In this document: one piece after another, positions 57,402-64,000 of the stretch
Numbering within the stretch: the stretch's first letter is position 1
How the letters are laid out: every line of letters begins with the position of its first letter
Virus record (IMG/VR): IMGVR_UViG_3300028569_000028
Location: 1-64,000 of that record
Length of the DNA stretch: 64,000 nt
Source: a virus
Strand: one strand, 5' to 3'
The notes under the pieces: model-generated
What the model was told of the DNA's origin: nothing
The model's input: the letters and a program-made list of their open reading frames with translations, nothing else
The model's database searches: none
Made by a program: the position numbers and the translations under genes

Positions 57402-58237
57402 TAATACCTCGTCTTTTGAACGGATACTATTAGTTTTTTTGTTGAGTCTACGTAAGTAACTAAAACGTCTTGCACTACTTGTGTATTATATTTATAACTA
57501 TAAAGTTCGCTTATATTACTTGGAAATGTAGTGGCAATTTCATCCCACAAAACTTCATTTGGAGGAACGGTAGCTTCTTCTCTATGTTCAAACTGTCCTG
57601 TAAATAAATTAAACCTATAGTTTTTTAAAGTTTGACCTTTATAAACGGGATTAGAATTATCATAGTCAATCTGAATAAATCCAACTAATTCCTGTGCACC
57701 GCTTGTATTAGTTATTGTAAAGCCTGTGCCAAAATTGCTAGAGCTTGTCACAAGCCCAAGTCCGGCAGTTCTAATGTCCACAACAGAATTCGTCCTAGAA
57801 GCTGTAAAATCGTCTTTAAACAGCGTATTGAGCGTCAGGGATACTGCCATAGCAATTACTGAAGAAGGATCATTAGCGTTAATTTGAATCTCAATAGGAG
57901 TGGAATTCTGTGGAGCTGGATCTACCCCAAAATTATCAACGTTAAACCAAATGTGAAATGGCTTATTATCTGGAGCTGAGAAAAGTTTAATGTATGTATT
58001 TTGTAAAGAGCCAACTACGTCTGAAACACAACCTAGTGTTGTTTTGTGAGACTCAGAGCCTCTAAAATAAGAAACTTCAATTGGCTGGTTATCTAAATTA
58101 TAATCAGCTCTAAAGTGTGTATAATAGCTTGAAATTACTGATCTGGTATCGGTTGTGCGAATAGATTGTCCATGAAAGTCATGAACTTCTTTAACTATAA
58201 GGCCGGGATCATATTGGGAATTTTTATTATTAGCCAT
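57401..58237 (-). CDS. tail-associated protein, 278 aa
   Basis: Beta-rich: SYYTHFRADYNLDNQPIEVS near the N-terminus, KPFHIWFNVDNFGVDPAP and IEIQINANDPSSVIAMAVS in the middle. The middle pattern (value, then AxxVAxxLxxAL, then DDFTAS...VDIRTAGLG) is common in phage virion proteins of unknown role. First gene after late-type motif C, with GAGG before ATG. Confidence 0.6.
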   Translation of the reverse strand: MANNKNSQYDPGLIVKEVHDFHGQSIRTTDTRSVISSYYTHFRADYNLDNQPIEVSYFRGSESHKTTLGCVSDVVGSLQNTYIKLFSAPDNKPFHIWFNVDNFGVDPAPQNSTPIEIQINANDPSSVIAMAVSLTLNTLFKDDFTASRTNSVVDIRTAGLGLVTSSSNFGTGFTITNTSGAQELVGFIQIDYDNSNPVYKGQTLKNYRFNLFTGQFEHREEATVPPNEVLWDEIATTFPSNISELYSYKYNTQVVQDVLVTYVDSTKKLIVSVQKTRY

Positions 58238-58248
58238 TAAAACCTCTG

Positions 58249-58263
58249 TTATATAAGGGTGTT
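58249..58263 (-). promoter_or_regulatory. late-type promoter motif, site C
   Basis: On the - strand AACACCCTTATATAA, followed by CAGAGG, which is also the ribosome site of the 278-aa gene. Only about 12 bases separate the motif from the start codon. If TATATA were a bacterial -10, the transcript would start inside the ribosome site; this favours a different polymerase or start rule. Confidence 0.65.
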
Positions 58264-58293
58264 TTTTTACGTATTTCTAAGTACTTAAAAACA

Positions 58294-61200
58294 CTACACA
58301 GAGGTCGTTATAGCTCTAAATTTAATAATTCCAGATACAAAACCAGTATAATTCAAAGATGTATATTGAATTTGCCCAGTGTTAGTTATATTAAAAATAA
58401 CTCCTGTGGCATCTCCTTTGGTGCTGATTGAGTAATCCCACTCCGAGCCTTTCTGTATACCTTCTAGTTCAAAGACCTCAAATAGGTCAGTAGTAGCATC
58501 TACAGACACCGAAATAAGAGCTTTGAAAGATCTAACAACAGCATTATTAAAAGTGAATCCAGTTATACTTTCAGGAACAACCTGAGAGTTAGAAAAAGAA
58601 TAGCTTCCTTCACTGAGATCGCCCGGAGATATACCAGCACTTACCAAAGCGTCTACCTGAGCTTTTGTGTAGTAACGAATATCTCCACGAGCATCTGTAT
58701 GATACTGAATGTGGTCGTCGTTACTAAGTCCAGAAAGAAGTCCATGACTTGTTGCAACACCAGCTGGGGTATAAAGCTGAGTGCCTCTAAAATCAACATA
58801 AGATCCACCATTTATAGATCTTGTTCTAGCCTTTGGTGTATTTGTGTAAGTATTAGCAGTTTCAAAAACAACACTACCGAGAGCTACAAATTCAGCAAAT
58901 GGTAAGCCAGATAAACTGGTAATTTCAGTACTTGCAGCAAGTCTAGCAGCTGTAACATTTCCGTACTCAGCAATACCTTGAATTGCTATAATTGGAGTTT
59001 CTTTATCATTTGTGCCAAATAAATGCACAAGAACAAAAGCATTATTAGCAACTTCTGTTAATTGCCAAGAACCTGAAATTAATTGATTATAAGGTAATCT
59101 TCCAGAAACTCCAGTATATCCAGCCGTTCCGCTATAAATAACTGGAAAGGAATCTGCAGCTTTTTTACGCCACAAGGTTCCTTGTCTAAATAAAACAGGA
59201 ATTTGTGTTTCTGCGGGTAGAGTTAAAAGTAAATCCTCGTCACGAATTGTACCTTCGTCTGCTGTAAATTGAGCATGAGTTGCTAAGCTACCATCGCCAT
59301 TAACTACGAAGTTTTCTAAAGCCAAACCAGATAAGTATTGCGCTCCAAAAACTGTGTGGAGATAACTGTGAGTTTCTCCATCCATTACTAAGCCGTGTCT
59401 TTCTTCTGCAAAGTATGAATGAGTATTTGTATCTGTATTCCAGTAAACAATAGACAATAAAGCATTTTCTTTAAATAATACAGAACCGCCAACTTGAGTA
59501 GTAGAAAGAACTCCAGAAGCGTTATAATAAATAAAATGATTTCCAGCCAAGTTAGGAATTTGTATAGTTTCGGCAGAGGTTTTTGTAAACTTTATACCTC
59601 TTACATAGAATTCAAAAGAAGCTCCAACTGGAGCAATAGTGAAAGTTCTATCTGGACCAGAATCGCTAAAACTTGTCGTAGATTCTGTTCTTGTGGCAAA
59701 ACCAGTTGGTTCATTAGTTACTGTATTCTGAGCTTCTCTTCTAGCAGCAAGTTCATCTAAATGAGCTTTAATTGTTGAACCGTCGGCAACATCCCAATAA
59801 GCAGGAACTGCTTGTTGATTTGCTAAATCATCAGAATCTAAAACAACTACATTTGTTTGTCCGTTGACAGAAAGTACTGGAGCTGCAGAAATTTCAACAT
59901 AAATGCTTCCAGACCAGCGATAACATAGATTTGTGTCAAGAGCAATATAAATCTTACCAGTTTCTCCAGTTATAGGAAAAGCTGCTAAATTAGCATATTC
60001 CACAACATCATCAACATAACTTGGAAGGTAGGTTGAGTCAATTTTAGCTAGAGAGTTTAGTGGAGCAACTCCATTAGCTACACCTTTTTGAGAAACAGAA
60101 ATCTTATTAGCGGCTAATTGATCTAAAGCTCCCGCTACGTTAGATACAGCTGGAGACCAGTTTCCTGAAACTCCCATTTTATATCCAGCATCAGTAGCTG
60201 TTGGTCCAAATACTGTCCTAGTTCCGGTTAATGTATCTGAAACTTCTCCTCTATGAACATTTATTAATTGATAAAAACAAGTTCCTGTTTTATTTATACT
60301 AATAAAAGATAAATCTATTTTTTGCAAAGAAGCATTAGCAATACTAATAAAGTTTGTTGCGGTTAAGTTTGCTGTTGAATTAAAAAATCCCGTCTGAGCG
60401 AATCCCCACATTCCAGTAATTGCTAAAGCCCCTGCAGTATGTGTAATTCCGTAAATTCCATATGTGTCATACATTGCTACAGCAACATTTGCACTATTTA
60501 CAATAACATTTGCGTAACCAAGTTTACAACGATACATTCCTATCGTAGTTCCAGCTACTGGAGTTCCTGCAATATTGAGAGTTCCTTCAATTGTACAATC
60601 TACAAACTCAATAAAATTTCTATAAGTACTTGTTAAATTTACACCAGTTCCAGCTAATCCAGCAACTGAACCATTTACAAACGCACAGTTCTCAAATAAA
60701 TGTCTTCCGGGAGTATCGTTGATAACTAAAGCGTATCCAGAAGTTGGAGCAAATTCAATATCTTGTACACGAACTCTATTAGTTTGAGTTCCTGTAATAG
60801 TTAAACTTCCTATTATTTTAAATGGTCCAGAATTAGTATTGTTTCTAACAGCTGGCATAATATATAAATTGGAAACTGCATTACTTACTGTGATGTTTTC
60901 CACCATAGTAATATCATTTTTTAAATGAATTAAAATTGCTGTATTTCCACCAATATTCTGTAACTGCGCTGCGTTTACTGCTGCTTGAACTGTTTTAAAC
61001 GGCTTGTAAGGAGAACCATCTACCACAGTTCCAATATAGTCATAATTAACGTGTAATTCATGGTAATAAGTAGAAGCATCTAATTGATTTTGTACTGATG
61101 TAGAAGCTGCGTCTACATAAGTTTTAACAGCTTTTTGAGAAGGATAAAGTGTATCTGAATTTCCAGCTAATGTTCCATCTACTGATTTATTAGCAGTATC

Positions 61201-61785
61201 TTCTTTAGCATTTAAAGCTGTTTGAGTGGCTGTTGAAATTGGCTTATCTAAGTCGCTTGTATTATCAACATTTCCAAGACCAATATCATTGGGTGAAACA
61301 TAATCTGTAACTTGAAGCCAATTTGCTGGATAAGCTACTGGATTATAACCAGCTGCTCCAATTGCTATAATCATTCTAAATGAAGCACCATTAAACATTA
61401 CACCGTCACCAACAGTATATGTTACTCCATTATTATAATCACCAGTCCAACTAACATCAGTAATTAAATCTAAAGCTGCTTGGGTAGCTGTAGAAATTGG
61501 CTTGTCTAAATCACTTGTATTATCAACTTGGTCTAGGCCAATGTCGGACTTGTCCAGAACAACGTCACCAACTTGTGTGTTGACTGAAGTAACTTCTGAT
61601 GGAGAAATTTCAACGTAAGAAGTTCCATTCCATTTATAAAGCTTTTCTGTGTCAGCTGCTAAATAGATTTTACTTAATTGTCCTACTAATGGAAAAGAAG
61701 AAAGGTCGGCATATTCTTGAAAGCCGGTTCCGCCTCCCCCTCCAGAAATTGAAATATATCCAAGTCTAATTGCGGTATGAGCCAT
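58294..61785 (-). CDS. giant tail spike/fibre with beta-helix, 1163 aa
   Basis: After the N-terminal GGGGG linker come two copies of a fibre motif (YADLSSFPLVGQLSKIYLAA and IGLDQVDNTSDLDKPISTAT; the second ends VNGQTNVVVLDSDDL). Next is a stretch that looks like a right-handed beta-helix (about residues 255-500: HLKNDITMVENITVSNAVSN, HLFENCAFVNGS). The C-terminal half is beta-rich, with LYTPAGVATSHGLLSGLSND. Likely the receptor-binding spike, possibly acting on surface polysaccharide. No catalytic residues can be assigned. Confidence 0.7.
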   Translation of the reverse strand: MAHTAIRLGYISISGGGGGTGFQEYADLSSFPLVGQLSKIYLAADTEKLYKWNGTSYVEISPSEVTSVNTQVGDVVLDKSDIGLDQVDNTSDLDKPISTATQAALDLITDVSWTGDYNNGVTYTVGDGVMFNGASFRMIIAIGAAGYNPVAYPANWLQVTDYVSPNDIGLGNVDNTSDLDKPISTATQTALNAKEDTANKSVDGTLAGNSDTLYPSQKAVKTYVDAASTSVQNQLDASTYYHELHVNYDYIGTVVDGSPYKPFKTVQAAVNAAQLQNIGGNTAILIHLKNDITMVENITVSNAVSNLYIMPAVRNNTNSGPFKIIGSLTITGTQTNRVRVQDIEFAPTSGYALVINDTPGRHLFENCAFVNGSVAGLAGTGVNLTSTYRNFIEFVDCTIEGTLNIAGTPVAGTTIGMYRCKLGYANVIVNSANVAVAMYDTYGIYGITHTAGALAITGMWGFAQTGFFNSTANLTATNFISIANASLQKIDLSFISINKTGTCFYQLINVHRGEVSDTLTGTRTVFGPTATDAGYKMGVSGNWSPAVSNVAGALDQLAANKISVSQKGVANGVAPLNSLAKIDSTYLPSYVDDVVEYANLAAFPITGETGKIYIALDTNLCYRWSGSIYVEISAAPVLSVNGQTNVVVLDSDDLANQQAVPAYWDVADGSTIKAHLDELAARREAQNTVTNEPTGFATRTESTTSFSDSGPDRTFTIAPVGASFEFYVRGIKFTKTSAETIQIPNLAGNHFIYYNASGVLSTTQVGGSVLFKENALLSIVYWNTDTNTHSYFAEERHGLVMDGETHSYLHTVFGAQYLSGLALENFVVNGDGSLATHAQFTADEGTIRDEDLLLTLPAETQIPVLFRQGTLWRKKAADSFPVIYSGTAGYTGVSGRLPYNQLISGSWQLTEVANNAFVLVHLFGTNDKETPIIAIQGIAEYGNVTAARLAASTEITSLSGLPFAEFVALGSVVFETANTYTNTPKARTRSINGGSYVDFRGTQLYTPAGVATSHGLLSGLSNDDHIQYHTDARGDIRYYTKAQVDALVSAGISPGDLSEGSYSFSNSQVVPESITGFTFNNAVVRSFKALISVSVDATTDLFEVFELEGIQKGSEWDYSISTKGDATGVIFNITNTGQIQYTSLNYTGFVSGIIKFRAITTSV

Positions 61786-61787
61786 AA

Positions 61788-62144
61788 CTAGTGCCTTTGT
61801 TTAGCAGCGTAAAATATTCTTGTAACGTCTAATGCACCAGAAACGACATCTACCTTAACTCTGGCAAATAAAGCTCCAGAACCAGCAATGTCCCAAATGT
61901 GAGAGCCTGATGCATCTGTTATAGCTTGTGTCGATTCTACAATGTCAGCAAAATTTATATTGTCTGAGGAAATTTGTAAAATAAGACTCATGGCAGGAGA
62001 AACGCCATTGTCATAGTTAACTTGAATGGAAAACTCGCTTTCTCTGTCATCCAAAGAAAACGCTGGAGAAACCCATGTAGCATTAACAGTTTCTGGTCCA
62101 TCCAATATCTCTTTGAGGCGAATTGCATCTAAAATAAAGCTCAT
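61788..62144 (-). CDS. virion-block protein, 118 aa
   Basis: Beta-rich: VSPAFSLDDRESEFSIQVNY, MSLILQISSDNINFADIVES, ARVKVDVVSGALDVTRIFYA. This discoidin-like pattern (statistical-difference or SDNxxF motif) is common in phage fibre accessory proteins. Two bases before the spike gene in the transcription direction. Confidence 0.55.
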   Translation of the reverse strand: MSFILDAIRLKEILDGPETVNATWVSPAFSLDDRESEFSIQVNYDNGVSPAMSLILQISSDNINFADIVESTQAITDASGSHIWDIAGSGALFARVKVDVVSGALDVTRIFYAAKQRH

Positions 62145-62422
62145 TTTTCTTCCTCTTTTTTATCAAATTCTATTCTACCCTTGTCTGCAGTCATTCTTCT
62201 TCCTAAATATGCAAACAAACATCCAAAAAATAAATAATTAGCAGCATCTAAGTCAACAGTTCCCAGAATTTTAGTAACCTTCCCAATTTGTCCAAGAAGT
62301 GCTGTATTAAAAGATATGAAAGCAAAAGTAGCAGTTATGGAAGGCTTACCATCAACCCTTATCATTGGTAATGGTATTCCATACTGGTTCATTTTCTTAA
62401 ACAATTCCTTTATCTTTTCCAC
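62141..62422 (-). CDS. membrane protein, holin-like, 93 aa
   Basis: Two hydrophobic stretches (ITATFAFISFNTALLGQIG and AANYLFFGCLFAYLGR) with a charged C-terminus (DKKEEEK). Size, topology and neighbourhood fit a class II holin, but holin families are too diverse for a firm call. Coupled to both neighbours by overlapping codons. Confidence 0.5.
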   Translation of the reverse strand: MEKIKELFKKMNQYGIPLPMIRVDGKPSITATFAFISFNTALLGQIGKVTKILGTVDLDAANYLFFGCLFAYLGRRMTADKGRIEFDKKEEEK

Positions 62423-62907
62423 TATCTCTTACCTTTTTTCCAGTCTTCAAAAGAATAAACTTTAGCTGAAACAATAGTGTGGTTATCATAAAGCTTTGTA
62501 ACAGCTCTTAAATAACCCCGGTAAGCTCTATAATCTTTCTTTTCTTCCGTTGAAATTGCACAATCAGCAAGTTGCGTCCAGTCAGTCATTGCTAAAAGCT
62601 GCGTTCTTTTTCTTCTAAAGATCTTCCAAATATCTTCTACTGAGTTAGGAGAAGCTTCTTCAATCTTAAGCTCAACGCCTTCTGTAAGCTTGTAATACCT
62701 TACAATATTACCATCAACAAGTTCCGTTTTTTCATCCACTACAAATGGTTGATTTTCTGGAGTTATATAACTTTCTTCAACCCACTTGGAAATTCCATTC
62801 CAATGTCCAAAAGCTAAATGATAGTCTCTATAAAGCTGGGCAAGTTCTGAAGTTTCAAATTCATGCACTTGCTCAATATCGCCTTGACGAACAATAAGCT
62901 TGTGCAT
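62422..62907 (-). CDS. tail assembly chaperone-like protein, 161 aa
   Basis: The C-terminal segment RRKRTQLLAMTDWTQLADCA...YRAYRGYLR is the signature of the phage tail assembly chaperone family (Phage_tail_APC), often encoded next to fibre genes to help fibres fold or attach. The N-terminal half is variable, as usual in the family. Confidence 0.72.
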   Translation of the reverse strand: MHKLIVRQGDIEQVHEFETSELAQLYRDYHLAFGHWNGISKWVEESYITPENQPFVVDEKTELVDGNIVRYYKLTEGVELKIEEASPNSVEDIWKIFRRKRTQLLAMTDWTQLADCAISTEEKKDYRAYRGYLRAVTKLYDNHTIVSAKVYSFEDWKKGKR

Positions 62908-62917
62908 GAATTAATCC

Positions 62918-63403
62918 TTACTTAATAATTGCTTCTCTAGCCATTTGTCTTTGCTGCAATAGCTCTTGGAATTCCTCTCCAGATAAGCTTGTAGCTAAAC
63001 CTATATCTTGCTGATCGCGATGGCGTAGAACTTTCCAATCATTTCCATCAAGAAAAGCTTGTGCTTCTGCATTTGCTTTTTCTTGCTCAAGCTGAGAAGT
63101 TATGTCAACAATCTCAACTTCGTAGCTGCCCGGAATATGCATTTCCTGCATTTCATGTTGAGCTGGAACAATTTCTACATCTTGAAACTGTGGAGGATCA
63201 AATGATTCTCCGTTTTCATCAAGTACTTCTTGAGATTCAAGAACTGCTGGAGAAATTTCTACTTGCTGTTGAATTGTCTGGGCTGGTTCGCCAAAACTTT
63301 TCATGCCTTCGTGGTGAGAAAGCCAAGCTTGCGCCTCTTCCTGTGAAGGAAAAGACGCTTGGTTAGTAATTTGATCTTGTTTTTTTATTGATATTTTAAT
63401 CAT
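62918..63403 (-). CDS. hypothetical fibre-cluster protein, 161 aa
   Basis: Gln/Glu-rich with repeated valine-glutamate strands (QDVEIVPAQHEMQEMHIPGS). The C-terminal WKVLRHRDQQDIGLATSLSG...QELLQQRQMAREAI resembles the end of fibre-assembly (chaperone-type) proteins. Sits between a fibre gene and the chaperone-like gene. SD AAGGA. Confidence 0.5.
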   Translation of the reverse strand: MIKISIKKQDQITNQASFPSQEEAQAWLSHHEGMKSFGEPAQTIQQQVEISPAVLESQEVLDENGESFDPPQFQDVEIVPAQHEMQEMHIPGSYEVEIVDITSQLEQEKANAEAQAFLDGNDWKVLRHRDQQDIGLATSLSGEEFQELLQQRQMAREAIIK

Positions 63404-63405
63404 AA

Positions 63406-64000
63406 TTAATTCCTTCCACCAATATTAGTTTTTGTAATTGAAAATTGGTTCCATATGTTATTAGAAATTAAAGCTACCGCTCCTGAATTATTATGAAAAG
63501 TAGACATACTAAGGATATCATTCTTCTTTAAATAAATTATATCAGAATTTCCTCCTCCTACATTTGTAGTACCCGCTACTATAGATCGACGAGTACTCAC
63601 TACTACTCCATTCTTTACAAAACTCACGTCCACAACTAATCCAGTAGTCCAAGAAGTACTGGCATACAATATATTACCATTTACTTGATAATATCCGGCT
63701 TCTGGTGCAGTAAATACTCCAGTCGCATTATTCAAACTTGCATTCGTATCAAAAGATTTAGCTGAGTCATACGTAATAGTCGTTGGAGTAGATGCTGGAA
63801 TACTTTGTCCACTACTTTGAACGCCTCTCGCACTTACACGCTCAATATTCATGCCAGTTAAAGCTGGATTCTTGCTTGCGTTGATTACGAGGTAGCCGGA
63901 AGTTTGTGTTGAAATATCATCGAAATAGAATCGACTATCTGTATAAGTTGTATTGGCTACAGCTCCTGCATCGACTATCAAAACCCCTGTTACTTCATTA
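63406..64000 (-). CDS. C1q-like fibre protein, 5' end outside the window
   Basis: The frame is open to the right edge (NEVTGVLIVDAG...), so the true start lies beyond 64000. The C-terminal about 120 residues (ITYDSAKSFDTNASLNNATG, FTAPEAGYYQVNGNI, NNIWNQFSITK) match the C1q/TNF-like jelly roll of phage fibre tips, which usually bind receptors as trimers. Partial. Confidence 0.7.
   Translation of the reverse strand, partial: NEVTGVLIVDAGAVANTTYTDSRFYFDDISTQTSGYLVINASKNPALTGMNIERVSARGVQSSGQSIPASTPTTITYDSAKSFDTNASLNNATGVFTAPEAGYYQVNGNILYASTSWTTGLVVDVSFVKNGVVVSTRRSIVAGTTNVGGGNSDIIYLKKNDILSMSTFHNNSGAVALISNNIWNQFSITKTNIGGRN

Overview
The window is a piece of a tailed double-stranded DNA phage genome. 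It is AT-rich and densely packed, with many TAATG, ATGA or TTGA gene overlaps. It carries phage replication and recombination genes on one strand and virion genes on the other. No bacterial housekeeping locus is visible. The host is most likely Gram-negative: there are Sec and lipobox leaders, a predicted outer-membrane barrel protein, a PhaR-type DNA-binding domain, and sites matching the sigma-54 consensus exactly. A Bdellovibrio-like host would fit the collagen/DUF7151-type lipoprotein, but this is a guess. The gene at the right edge runs off the window. I recognise no capsid, portal, terminase or phage RNA polymerase gene, so the window is not the whole genome.

Layout. Bases 1-1256 are a divergent control region. 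It holds three sigma-54-like sites, a strong sigma-70 promoter with one small gene and a terminator, a hairpin-rich non-coding tract containing a four-way-junction fold, and a leftward copy of the late-promoter motif. From about 1257 to 37411 nearly everything is on the + strand. This half contains small accessory genes, a MoxR/VWA-metallopeptidase pair, a collagen-like lipoprotein, a B12-dependent ribonucleotide reductase, a PD-(D/E)XK nuclease, an ERF annealing protein, a DnaB/RecA-type helicase, a primase-like protein and a family B DNA polymerase broken by a one-base frameshift. It also contains lysis-type enzymes, a membrane-anchored Holliday-junction-resolvase-like nuclease, a secreted ClpP-like protease, a ClpX-like ATPase and several free-standing HNH or GIY-YIG endonucleases. 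From 37408 to 64000 genes are on the - strand: a tail-anchored coiled-coil protein, Gly/Ala-rich proteins that look like ejection proteins, a very large nozzle-like protein, and a tail-fibre cluster rich in repeats. The two halves converge with overlapping stop codons at 37408-37411.

Regulation. Early genes have recognisable sigma-70 promoters, at about 322, 1831, 5217, 6958, 9757, 13422, 25175 and 33048. The virion half instead carries a shared element, AACACCCTTATA, just upstream of three gene blocks (44573, 51593, 58249) and once at 1104 pointing left. I interpret it as a phage-specific late promoter.

Most unusual points: (1) no CCWGG site was found on reading, although the sister sites CCSGG occur about 34 times; (2) a family of small SH3-like paralogs shares a (S/P)xLxxEL(L/I/F) tail that often doubles as the next gene's Shine-Dalgarno sequence; (3) two homing-type endonuclease genes sit near the 3' ends of other genes, with remnant-like C-termini downstream; (4) there is a single-base frameshift in the polymerase; (5) a ClpX homologue lacks the ClpP-docking loop; (6) a sigma-54-like 16-mer is repeated in inverted orientation at 95-110 and 949-964.
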